From positions 1 to 64,000 of the forward strand of contig NZ_SLXM01000007.1 of the NCBI RefSeq assembly GCF_004345825.1: 64,000 nucleotides of DNA, given 5' to 3'. Positions 45,061 to 52,974 of the stretch are shown one piece after another. Below the pieces are notes generated by a model. That model saw only the letters and a program-made list of their open reading frames with translations, searched no databases and had not been told where the DNA came from. Numbering within the stretch: the stretch's first letter is position 1; each line of letters begins with the position of its first letter. The stretch comes from Tenacibaculum skagerrakense (GTDB taxonomy: Bacteria > Bacteroidota > Bacteroidia > Flavobacteriales > Flavobacteriaceae). A program made the position numbers and the translations under genes.

Positions 45061-46459
<1,399 letters not shown>

Positions 46460-46616
46460 CGAAAGTAATATAATTAAAGGATTCTTTTACAGTGTTTTAT
46501 TTTTTTAATTAAAACACTCCATTCAAGGAGTTTATAAAACCTTTCATCGAAAAAAGGGAATATAAAATGCTAAAAGCAAAAGATTTTTCATAATTTTAAC
46601 ACAATAACTTCAATTT

Positions 46617-46621
46617 CCCCC
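46617..46621 (+). promoter_or_regulatory. C-tract in the leader of the coiled-coil protein gene
   Basis: CCCCC lies 5 nt before the ATG at 46627, at the same distance as in the TonB-domain gene leaders. Confidence 0.3.
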
Positions 46622-46626
46622 TTACG

Positions 46627-47532
46627 ATGACAAAGATTAGTAAAGCCACGGTGAACAAATTTTTGAAGTATTCACCTATTGTACTTTTAATATCATTAGT
46701 AGTATATTCTTTTAAAACTCATGAGAGTCAAACTAAACTTGATGAGGAGTTTAGAAAAGAAAAACTCATTTTACAAAAAGAACTTGATCAAATCGTTGCC
46801 GACTACAAAAAGATGTCGACAAAAAAGAAAGGTTTATCAAGAAGAATAATTACCAGTATCAATAAAATTATCGCCCTTAAAGATTCTATCAAGGATGTTA
46901 AAAAAGGGAATTACGATTTGTTAGTTAAGTATAGCGTAAAGGCAGCTAAGTTAGAACGTGAAAACAGAGCATTACTACTGCAAGCTGATAACCTTCAGCA
47001 AAAAAACGAACTATTACAGCAAGAAAATAATTCGGCAAAACTTAAATTAAGAGCTCATAAAAAATCACAAGAGTCCTTAGCTAAGATGAATGAAGAGCTG
47101 GAAAACCAAGAAAAAGCATTAAAAGAGAAAATAGGTACCGCTGCTAATGTAAAAATTGGTAAAGTTTCTGTGTTTTCTTACAAAGAAAGAAGCAATGGTA
47201 AGTATACTGGTACTTCTAGATCTAACAGAACTGATGCGTTTAAAATTAAATTTGATTTATTAGAAAACAAATTAGCAGAGGTTGGTGTAAGAGATATCCT
47301 TATTCAAATTAAAGATAAAGACAACAACGTTATTTTATCTGAAAAGAATAGAGGAGAAGATAATGGTTCAAAACCGTATAACGATTTTATCAAAGTAAAT
47401 TACGAGAACCAGAAAATTGGAATAGTTTCTCTTATATCTGTTGATAGAAATTTTATGCAATCCGGTAATTATATTGTTGATGTATATATTGATGATATCA
47501 AGGCAGGAGAAGGAAAAGTTACGTTACGATAA
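46627..47532 (+). CDS. Membrane-anchored coiled-coil protein, function unknown
   Basis: I do not recognise this 301-residue protein. Residues about 17-30 (IVLLISLVVYSF) form a single N-terminal membrane segment. Residues about 36-160 are a long coiled coil rich in Lys, Glu, Leu and Gln, including the stretch ENRALLLQADNLQQKNELLQ. The C-terminal 140 residues form a beta-rich domain (KIGKVSVFSYKERSNGKYTG; RDILIQIKDKDNNV; ending DIKAGEGKVTLR). The layout suggests an inner-membrane protein with a periplasmic rod and head domain. It has its own terminator. Confidence 0.75.
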   Translation: MTKISKATVNKFLKYSPIVLLISLVVYSFKTHESQTKLDEEFRKEKLILQKELDQIVADYKKMSTKKKGLSRRIITSINKIIALKDSIKDVKKGNYDLLVKYSVKAAKLERENRALLLQADNLQQKNELLQQENNSAKLKLRAHKKSQESLAKMNEELENQEKALKEKIGTAANVKIGKVSVFSYKERSNGKYTGTSRSNRTDAFKIKFDLLENKLAEVGVRDILIQIKDKDNNVILSEKNRGEDNGSKPYNDFIKVNYENQKIGIVSLISVDRNFMQSGNYIVDVYIDDIKAGEGKVTLR

Positions 47533-47553
47533 ATTCAAAACCTTATTATAAAT

Positions 47554-47587
47554 AAAACCGTTTAAAGATTCTTTAAGCGGTTTTTTT
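47554..47587 (+). terminator. Terminator after the coiled-coil protein gene
   Basis: AAAACCGTTTAAAG pairs with CTTTAAGCGGTTTT with one G-T pair, followed by a T-run. Confidence 0.85.
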
Positions 47588-47672
47588 ATACGTTAAATTC
47601 ACTAAATATTTGTTAAGACTTGTAAGATGTTAAAAAAAATAGGACATATTTACATAAACAAATCAAGCTACA

Positions 47673-48470
47673 ATGAAGACCATTTTGAAATCTACGTTTG
47701 CAACGTTATGTATATTCTTATTTCTTTCATGTAAATCAGAAAAAAAAGAAACAACTAAAGAAGTAAAAGAGGAACTAATAGTAACTCCAAAAAATAAAGC
47801 AGAAGCTATTATAAACTCGTCAATTAAAGCTCATGGAGGAGATTTATTCGAAGAGGCCTCTTATTCGTTTACATTTAGAAATAAACAATACAGTTTTACA
47901 AATAATAATGATTCGTATACGTATTCTGTAATTAAAGAGAATGATAAAAAAGAAGCGGTTATTGATGTATTAGAAAACGGAAGTTTCAATAGAACTGTTA
48001 ATGGTAATAAGGTTGAATTGAGTAACGAAGATGCTTCTCGCTTTGGTGAATCTCTAAATTCGGTTATTTATTTTGCTACACTTCCACATAAGTTAAGTGA
48101 TGCAGCTGTAAACAAAACGTACAAAGGAGAAATTCAAATAAAAGGTAAGAACTATGATGTAATTCAAGTTACTTTCAAACAAGAAGGCGGAGGTAAAGAT
48201 TTTGAAGATCAATATTACTATTGGATTAACAAGGATACTAATACTATGGATTATTTGGCTTACAATTACAAAGTAAATGGTGGAGGAGTTCGTTTTAGAA
48301 GTAGTTATAATCGAAGAAATATAGACGGTGTTTTATTCCAAGATTATATCAATTATAAAGCAGAAGTAGGAACGCCTTTATCAGAATTACCAGCGCTTTT
48401 TGAAAAAAATGAATTGAAAGAAGTATCAAGAATCGATACAGAAAATGTAAAAAACCTAAAAAGTAATTAG
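47673..48470 (+). CDS. DUF6503-like lipoprotein
   Basis: The 265-residue protein has a lipoprotein signal (FLFLSC, Cys at about 20), a Lys/Glu-rich spacer, and a beta-rich domain starting AEAIINSSIKAHGGDLFEEA (about 42-61). The sequence pattern is that of DUF6503, as in the protein encoded at 39076, and the fold may be of the LolA/LppX half-barrel kind. Its ligand and role are unknown. The cupin gene follows 3 nt after its stop codon, so the two are co-transcribed. Confidence 0.7.
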   Translation: MKTILKSTFATLCIFLFLSCKSEKKETTKEVKEELIVTPKNKAEAIINSSIKAHGGDLFEEASYSFTFRNKQYSFTNNNDSYTYSVIKENDKKEAVIDVLENGSFNRTVNGNKVELSNEDASRFGESLNSVIYFATLPHKLSDAAVNKTYKGEIQIKGKNYDVIQVTFKQEGGGKDFEDQYYYWINKDTNTMDYLAYNYKVNGGGVRFRSSYNRRNIDGVLFQDYINYKAEVGTPLSELPALFEKNELKEVSRIDTENVKNLKSN

Positions 48471-48473
48471 TAT

Positions 48474-48836
48474 ATGTCATCAGTAATTAACATCAAGGAA
48501 AAGTTCAATTTATTTACAGACCAATGGTCTCCTAAAAAAGTTGCAGAATTAAATGGTCAACAAGTTTTATTAGCTAAAATACAAGGTGAATTTGTATTTC
48601 ATAAACACGATGATGAAGATGAATTGTTTATGGTTATAAAAGGACAACTACAAATAGATTTAGAAGATGATTCTGTTATCATAAATGAAGGTGAATTTTA
48701 TATAGTTCCAAAAGGAGTTTTACATAAACCAATTGCAAGAGAAGAAGTTCATGTGTTGCTTTTTGAACCGTTATCTACTAAACACACAGGAGATGTTCTT
48801 GCTGACATAACTGTAGAGACTTACGAATCTATTTAA
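48474..48836 (+). CDS. Small cupin-domain protein
   Basis: The 120-residue protein is a single cupin barrel. Motif 1 is present with His-His-Asp-Glu-type ligands (HKHDDEDELFMVIKGQL, about residues 42-58, includes H, H, D and E), and motif 2 is GEFYIVPKGVLHKP (about 73-86). Single-domain cupins of this size bind a metal or small ligand, and the substrate cannot be inferred. It ends the operon with the DUF6503-like lipoprotein, and the tandem small-RNA array begins 93 nt downstream. Confidence 0.85.
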   Translation: MSSVINIKEKFNLFTDQWSPKKVAELNGQQVLLAKIQGEFVFHKHDDEDELFMVIKGQLQIDLEDDSVIINEGEFYIVPKGVLHKPIAREEVHVLLFEPLSTKHTGDVLADITVETYESI

Positions 48837-48928
48837 TTGATTTTTCCATTCAACGAGAAATAGCATCCATTCACCTAAAGATGGAGGTAATAAAACTAAA
48901 AGTTATGCTGTCAGCTTCTTTTTGGTTG

Positions 48929-48936
48929 TACTTTTG
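48929..48936 (+). promoter_or_regulatory. -7 box of small-RNA unit 1
   Basis: TACTTTTG is a perfect TAnnTTTG. The paired upstream repeats seen before units 2-4 are missing here, so unit 1 may be regulated differently. Confidence 0.65.
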
Positions 48937-48939
48937 GAG

Positions 48940-49059
48940 TGTTAATAGTAGTAAAGAAAATTTAAAAAGTAATAATCCCCAAAACAAAATACTTTTTCAT
49001 TTTTTTGAGTTAAAAAAATAATCTCTTACAAGCCCCAAATGTAAGAGATTTCTTTTTTT
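48940..49059 (+). ncRNA. Tandem small RNA, copy 1
   Basis: The predicted transcript of about 120 nt starts in the conserved GAGTGTTAATAG after the -7 box. Hairpin 1 pairs AAAAAGTA (48964-48971) with TACTTTTT (48990-48997) and exposes ATCCCC in its loop. A conserved unpaired TTCATTTTTTTGAGTT follows. Hairpin 2 (49020-49050) is an 11-bp perfect stem, AATCTCTTACA with TGTAAGAGATT, with loop AGCCCCAAA, followed by TCTTTTTTT, and forms the terminator. No reading frame of useful length exists. It is homologous to copies 2-4. Confidence 0.8.
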
Positions 49060-49110
49060 ATAAGTTATCTTAACTCTTGCTATGTCTTCTTCAAACAAAA
49101 GTAAATTTCA

Positions 49111-49160
49111 TTAGTCTACAGATAACAACAACTTATCTACAGTAAGAATTAGCACATCGA
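49111..49160 (+). promoter_or_regulatory. Paired direct repeat and ACATCGA box upstream of small-RNA unit 2
   Basis: TCTACAG occurs at 49115-49121 and again at 49136-49142, exactly 21 bp apart. ACATCGA at 49154-49160 ends 30 bp before the -7 box. The same layout recurs before units 3 and 4. Two direct repeats at two helical turns, upstream of a promoter without a good -33 element, suggest an activator site; the ACAG-type half-sites resemble those of LytTR regulators. Confidence 0.55.
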
Positions 49161-49190
49161 ATTTTGGTAAAATAATTTGGTAATGCTAAG

Positions 49191-49198
49191 TACTTTTG
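49191..49198 (+). promoter_or_regulatory. -7 box of small-RNA unit 2
   Basis: TACTTTTG is a perfect TAnnTTTG, 262 bp after the box of unit 1. No TTG stands 19 bp upstream. Confidence 0.65.
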
Positions 49199-49201
49199 AA
49201 G

Positions 49202-49323
49202 TGTTAATAGTAGTAAAGAAAATTTAAAAAGTAAAATCCCTAAAAAAAAATATACTTTTTCATTTTTTTGAGTTAAAAAGCCCGCCTCTTACAAGCCCCA
49301 AATGTAAGAGGTTTTTCTTTTTT
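49202..49323 (+). ncRNA. Tandem small RNA, copy 2
   Basis: The predicted transcript of about 122 nt is the closest relative of copy 1: GTGTTAATAGTAGTAAAG is identical in both. Hairpin 1 pairs AAAAAGTA (49226-49233) with TACTTTTT (49253-49260), with ATCCC in the loop. The TTCATTTTTTTGAGTT stretch is unchanged. Hairpin 2 has the stem CCTCTTACA/TGTAAGAGG (49285-49311) with the same AGCCCCAAA loop, then a T-rich tail. Relative to copy 1 the lower stem changes from AAT/ATT to CC/GG with pairing kept. Confidence 0.8.
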
Positions 49324-49373
49324 ACAAACTTCATAAATCGGGTTTAAATCCTAATTTAAAAAGCTAAATTTTA

Positions 49374-49424
49374 TTAATCTATAAATAGTAACTGTTTATC
49401 TATAGTAAAAAAAGGAAACGTCGA
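49374..49424 (+). promoter_or_regulatory. Paired direct repeat and ACGTCGA box upstream of small-RNA unit 3
   Basis: TCTATAA (49378-49384) and TCTATAG (49399-49405) are 21 bp apart. ACGTCGA (49418-49424) ends 30 bp before the -7 box, exactly as in unit 2. Confidence 0.5.
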
Positions 49425-49454
49425 ATACTTGATTAACAGAAAGTTAAATAGATA

Positions 49455-49462
49455 TATCTTTG
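49455..49462 (+). promoter_or_regulatory. -7 box of small-RNA unit 3
   Basis: TATCTTTG is a perfect TAnnTTTG, 264 bp after the box of unit 2. Confidence 0.65.
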
Positions 49463-49465
49463 AAG

Positions 49466-49595
49466 TGTAAATAGAAAATAAAGTAATCCCTATTAAGTTT
49501 TATTTTTCATTTTGAGTTTGAATTAAAGTTTTGTGATTGATTAAATCATGTCAGCTCTCTTACTAGCCCCTACTGTAAGAGAGTTTTTTGTTTTT
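49466..49595 (+). ncRNA. Tandem small RNA, copy 3
   Basis: The predicted transcript of about 130 nt starts GTGTAAATAG. Hairpin 1 uses a different stem sequence, AAAATAAA (49475-49482) with TTTATTTT (49499-49506), but keeps ATCCC in the loop. The TTCATTTTGAGTTTGAATTAA stretch follows the same pattern. Hairpin 2 pairs CTCTCTTAC (49555-49563) with GTAAGAGAG (49575-49583), with a loop containing AGCCCC, followed by TTTTTTGTTTTT. The different stems with conserved loops are evidence for selection on RNA structure. Confidence 0.78.
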
Positions 49596-49642
49596 ATAAG
49601 AATTGTGTAATTCAAAGAGAGAGAAAAAAACAAACAACTTAA

Positions 49643-49693
49643 CTAATCGAGTAAATTAAACAGTTAATCTACAGTAAGCAATTCGAACATCGA
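49643..49693 (+). promoter_or_regulatory. Paired direct repeat and ACATCGA box upstream of small-RNA unit 4
   Basis: A degenerate TCGAGTA (49647-49653) and TCTACAG (49668-49674) are 21 bp apart. ACATCGA (49687-49693) ends 30 bp before the -7 box. ACAGTTAAT at 49660-49668 is also a good LytTR-like half-site. Confidence 0.5.
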
Positions 49694-49723
49694 TTTGCAA
49701 CAAGTTTAAAAGAAAACCAGTAC

Positions 49724-49731
49724 TATCTTTG
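49724..49731 (+). promoter_or_regulatory. -7 box of small-RNA unit 4
   Basis: TATCTTTG is a perfect TAnnTTTG, 269 bp after the box of unit 3. Confidence 0.65.
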
Positions 49732-49734
49732 AAG

Positions 49735-49872
49735 TGTAAATAAGAATATTATAAAGTATTTATCCCCTTAAAATACAATTATTCATTATTTGAATTAAAA
49801 GTTTTTATATTTATTTGGTTAACTATTCAAAGTCCTTTTACAAGCCCCAAATGTAAAGGGATTTTTCTTTTT
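49735..49872 (+). ncRNA. Tandem small RNA, copy 4
   Basis: The predicted transcript of about 138 nt is the most divergent copy. It starts GTGTAAATAAG. Hairpin 1 pairs GTATTT (49756-49761) with AAATAC (49771-49776) around a tight loop ATCCCCTTA. TTCATTATTTGAATTAAAAG matches the conserved unpaired stretch. Hairpin 2 (49833-49861) has the stem TCCTTTTACA with TGTAAAGGGA, including one G-T pair, and the loop AGCCCCAAA, followed by TTTTTCTTTTT. Confidence 0.78.
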
Positions 49873-49963
49873 ATATAAACTTAGTTAGTGTTAAAAGGAT
49901 AAATAGTATGTAGATATAACTGAGTACTTTCAAGTAATTATTCTATAATAAATTCTATTCAAG

Positions 49964-50359
49964 TTATTTTACTACAATACCTCTTTTATTTAAAAGTGAA
50001 ATCATACGTAAATTTCCTTCTTTAATAGTGTTTTTATCAAATTGGAAGGTTTTTTCAAAGATTTGATTTCCTTCAAAAAAAGAAACTTGAAATCGATTAT
50101 CTAATGAAAAAACATCAGGATGAATCATTTCCACTTTAACAAAAGAGTTTGTAGGAAGTTTATCAATTTTCTTTCTAAATACAGTAGTGGTTTTTGTTTC
50201 AGAAAATCCTTGAGAAACAATAATTACCATATCTAAATCAACATTCTTTTTATTGATTAAATACACATACCAATCATCAGAATCATGCGTTTCATTTGGT
50301 TCCAAAACAACAGCCATTTCTAGGTCAGTCACTTCAGAAATTTCAATATCTTTTCTCAT
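49964..50359 (-). CDS. Hypothetical protein next to pheS
   Basis: I do not recognise this 131-residue protein. It is soluble, acidic at the N-terminus and has a regular alternation of predicted beta-strands (for example DWYVYLINKKNVDLDMVIIV), so it is probably an all-beta domain. It begins 4 nt after the pheS stop codon and must share its transcript. Small unnamed proteins at this position occur in other flavobacteria as far as I recall. No signal peptide or catalytic motif is seen. Confidence 0.75.
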   Translation of the reverse strand: MRKDIEISEVTDLEMAVVLEPNETHDSDDWYVYLINKKNVDLDMVIIVSQGFSETKTTTVFRKKIDKLPTNSFVKVEMIHPDVFSLDNRFQVSFFEGNQIFEKTFQFDKNTIKEGNLRMISLLNKRGIVVK

Positions 50360-50363
50360 GAAA

Positions 50364-51383
50364 TTAAATCACAGATTTAAATTGCTCTAAGAAACGAACA
50401 TCATTTTCATAAAACATTCTAATATCAGGAATTTGATATAACAACATGGCAATACGCTCTATACCCATTCCAAAAGCATAACCGGAATATTTCGTTGGAT
50501 CTATATTACAGTTCTTTAAAACATTAGGGTCAACCATTCCACATCCCATAATTTCTAACCAACCAGTTCCCTTGGTAATTCTGTAATCAGTTTCCGTTTC
50601 TAGTCCCCAATAAATATCTACTTCAGCACTTGGCTCTGTAAATGGGAAGTAAGACGGACGCAAACGAATCTTAGATTTACCAAACATTTCTTTTGTAAAG
50701 TATAATAGCACTTGTTTTAAATCAGCAAAAGAAACATCAGTATCAATATACAAACCTTCAACTTGGTGAAAAATACAATGCGCACGAGCAGAAATATCTT
50801 CATTTCTAAAAACTCTACCTGGAGAAATAGTTCTAATAGGAGGTTCATTATTCTCCATATAGCGAACTTGTACAGAAGAAGTGTGCGTTCTTAATAAAGT
50901 GTCTGGATTTTTTTCAATAAAGAAAGTATCTTGCATATCTCTTGCTGGATGATATTCAGGCAAGTTTAAAGCTGTAAAGTTGTGCCAGTCATCTTCAATT
51001 TCTGGTCCTTCAGAAACTGTAAACCCAATTCTATTAAAAACTTCAATAATTCTATTTTTAACAATAGATATTGGATGACGAGAACCCAATTCGATAGGCT
51101 CAGAAGGTCTAGTTAAATCACCATAAACACCTTTTTCTTCTACAGTATTTTCAAGAGCTTCTTTTAACTCAGCTACTTTACCTTCTGCAGCATTTCTTAA
51201 ATTGTTTAGGGCTTGTCCAAAATCTTTTTTCAACTCATCATCTACATTTCTAAATTCAGCAAATAAACCTTTAAGCAAACCTTTGCTTCCTAAGTATTTT
51301 ATTCTGAAAGCTTCAACCTCTTCTTTGGTAGTTGCCTGAAATGTTTGTACGTCTCCAATAAGTTCTTTTACTTTATCTAACAT
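50364..51383 (-). CDS. pheS: Phenylalanine-tRNA ligase alpha subunit
   Basis: The 339-residue protein has the N-terminal coiled-coil arm (about 1-85) that contacts tRNA-Phe and the class II catalytic core. Motif 2 is present (RTISPGRVFRNEDISARAH, about residues 181-199), and motif 3 ends in GMGIERIAMLLYQIPDIR (about 301-318). It forms the alpha2-beta2 enzyme with PheT, whose gene is not adjacent here. A -7 box (TAAATTTG, minus strand) lies about 23 nt upstream of the ATG. Confidence 0.95.
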   Translation of the reverse strand: MLDKVKELIGDVQTFQATTKEEVEAFRIKYLGSKGLLKGLFAEFRNVDDELKKDFGQALNNLRNAAEGKVAELKEALENTVEEKGVYGDLTRPSEPIELGSRHPISIVKNRIIEVFNRIGFTVSEGPEIEDDWHNFTALNLPEYHPARDMQDTFFIEKNPDTLLRTHTSSVQVRYMENNEPPIRTISPGRVFRNEDISARAHCIFHQVEGLYIDTDVSFADLKQVLLYFTKEMFGKSKIRLRPSYFPFTEPSAEVDIYWGLETETDYRITKGTGWLEIMGCGMVDPNVLKNCNIDPTKYSGYAFGMGIERIAMLLYQIPDIRMFYENDVRFLEQFKSVI

Positions 51384-51405
51384 AATCCTTCAAAAAAATG
51401 AGTGG

Positions 51406-51413
51406 CAAATTTA
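51406..51413 (-). promoter_or_regulatory. Predicted -7 box for pheS
   Basis: The minus strand reads TAAATTTG, matching TAnnTTTG, 22 nt before the ATG at 51383. Confidence 0.6.
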
Positions 51414-51515
51414 CGTTTTTTTACTGAATTAGCCTTTTTCTTTCTTGAGTTTACTATAACGTTTTCGTTTCAACAAAAAAAGAACTTTTTTAAATCGTCA
51501 GATTAGTTATTTAAC

Positions 51516-51523
51516 TATATTTG
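51516..51523 (+). promoter_or_regulatory. Predicted -7 box for gdhA
   Basis: TATATTTG matches TAnnTTTG and lies 43 nt before the ATG at 51567. Confidence 0.6.
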
Positions 51524-51566
51524 TGCTTTATTTTTATTAAAAAAACATTTTTCGAATAACTAAATT

Positions 51567-52910
51567 ATGGAATCTAAAATAAAGGCTTTTATGGAACTGG
51601 TTGAAAAGCGTAATGGCCACGAACCAGAATTTTTACAAGCAGTTCAAGAAGTAGCTGAGACAGTTATCCCTTATATTGCAGAGCATGATATTTATAATGG
51701 GAAAAACATTTTATTAAGAATGGTTGAGCCTGAGCGTTTAATTTCATTCAGAGTTTCATGGGTTGATGATAAAGGAGAAATTCAAGTAAACAGAGGTTAT
51801 AGAATTCAAATGAATTCAGCTATCGGTCCTTATAAAGGAGGTTTACGTTTTCATCCAACGGTAAATGCAAGTATTTTAAAATTCTTAGCATTTGAACAAG
51901 TATTTAAAAACTCTCTTACTACATTACCAATGGGTGGTGGAAAAGGAGGTTCTGATTTTGATCCAAAAGGAAAATCAGATAACGAAATCATGCGTTTTTG
52001 TCATGCATTCATGAGTGAATTATTTAGACATATTGGTCCAAATACAGATGTGCCAGCTGGAGATATAGGTGTTGGAGGACGTGAGATTGGATACATGTTC
52101 GGAATGTATAAAAAACTTAGAAATGAGTTTACTGGAGTTTTAACTGGAAAAGGACAATCTTGGGGAGGATCGCTAATTCGTCCTGAAGCAACAGGTTATG
52201 GAGCAGTTTATTTTGCTGAAAACATGTTAGCTACTAAAGGAGATTCTTTTAAAGGTAAAACTGTAACGATTTCTGGTTCAGGAAATGTGGCTCAATATGC
52301 TTGTGAAAAAGCTACTGAGTTAGGAGCTAAAGTAGTTACGCTTTCTGATTCTTCAGGTTATATTTATGATGAAGCAGGAATTGACGCTGATAAGTTAGCT
52401 TTTATAATGGAGCTAAAGAATGTTAAGCGTGGACGTATCAATGAATATGTAGAAAAATATCCATCTGCTAAGTTCTTTAAAGGTGAGCGCCCTTGGTCTG
52501 TAAAAAGTGATATCGCTTTACCATGTGCTACTCAAAACGAGTTAAATGGAGAAGAGGCAGAAACGTTAATTAAAAATGGATGTATCTGTGTAAGTGAAGG
52601 AGCAAATATGCCATCAACTCCTGAGGCAATTGCAGCATTCCACGAACACAAAATCTTATTTGCGCCAGGAAAAGCTTCAAATGCTGGAGGTGTGGCAACT
52701 TCTGGATTAGAAATGAGCCAAAACTCATTACGTTTAAGCTGGACTCGTGAGGAGGTTGACGAAAGATTAAAAGGAATTATGAAGAATATTCATGAAGCAT
52801 GTGTGCAATATGGAACTGATGAATCAGGATATGTAGACTACGTAAAAGGAGCAAACATAGCTGGATTTGTGAAAGTTGCAGATGCAATGTTAGCACAAGG
52901 AATTATCTAA
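51567..52910 (+). CDS. gdhA: NADP-specific glutamate dehydrogenase
   Basis: The 447-residue protein is a hexameric-type glutamate dehydrogenase. The glutamate-binding and catalytic lysines are in GPYKGGLRFHP (about 89-99) and PMGGGKGGSDFDPKG (about 121-135). The Rossmann domain begins at TVTISGSGNVAQYA near residue 232. Length and the S-D-F-D form favour the NADP-dependent, assimilatory enzyme. It makes glutamate from 2-oxoglutarate and ammonia. It is monocistronic, with a -7 box upstream and a terminator downstream. Confidence 0.95.
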   Translation: MESKIKAFMELVEKRNGHEPEFLQAVQEVAETVIPYIAEHDIYNGKNILLRMVEPERLISFRVSWVDDKGEIQVNRGYRIQMNSAIGPYKGGLRFHPTVNASILKFLAFEQVFKNSLTTLPMGGGKGGSDFDPKGKSDNEIMRFCHAFMSELFRHIGPNTDVPAGDIGVGGREIGYMFGMYKKLRNEFTGVLTGKGQSWGGSLIRPEATGYGAVYFAENMLATKGDSFKGKTVTISGSGNVAQYACEKATELGAKVVTLSDSSGYIYDEAGIDADKLAFIMELKNVKRGRINEYVEKYPSAKFFKGERPWSVKSDIALPCATQNELNGEEAETLIKNGCICVSEGANMPSTPEAIAAFHEHKILFAPGKASNAGGVATSGLEMSQNSLRLSWTREEVDERLKGIMKNIHEACVQYGTDESGYVDYVKGANIAGFVKVADAMLAQGII

Positions 52911-52930
52911 TAAGATTCAATATATTTTTT

Positions 52931-52962
52931 AAAAAGCTCATCAGTTACTGATGAGCTTTTTT
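52931..52962 (+). terminator. Terminator after gdhA
   Basis: AAAAAGCTCATCAG and CTGATGAGCTTTTT form a perfect 14-bp stem with TTA loop and T-tail. Confidence 0.9.
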
Positions 52963-52974
52963 ATTTTTATACCT

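Larger units (their letters stand above)
48837..49963. other. 1.1 kb protein-free region holding four tandem small-RNA genes
   Basis: No plausible coding frame is found on either strand: stop codons are dense everywhere. The region consists of four homologous units, each promoter-to-terminator, plus about 90 nt on each side without recognisable features. The individual elements are listed separately. Confidence 0.85.

Noticed and set aside
48840-49960. Small peptide genes inside the tandem units
   Set aside because: All frames are interrupted by dense stop codons, ATGs are not conserved between copies, and conservation follows hairpins rather than codons.
48837-49963. CRISPR array or insertion-sequence remnant as explanation for the repeated units
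   Set aside because: Repeat units are about 265 bp with graded divergence, each with its own promoter and terminator. CRISPR repeats are short and near-identical with unique spacers. No transposase fragment or terminal inverted repeat is visible.
52951-52974. Upstream ATG for the alpha/beta hydrolase
   Set aside because: It lies in the stem of the gdhA terminator, and the eight extra residues do not belong to the fold.
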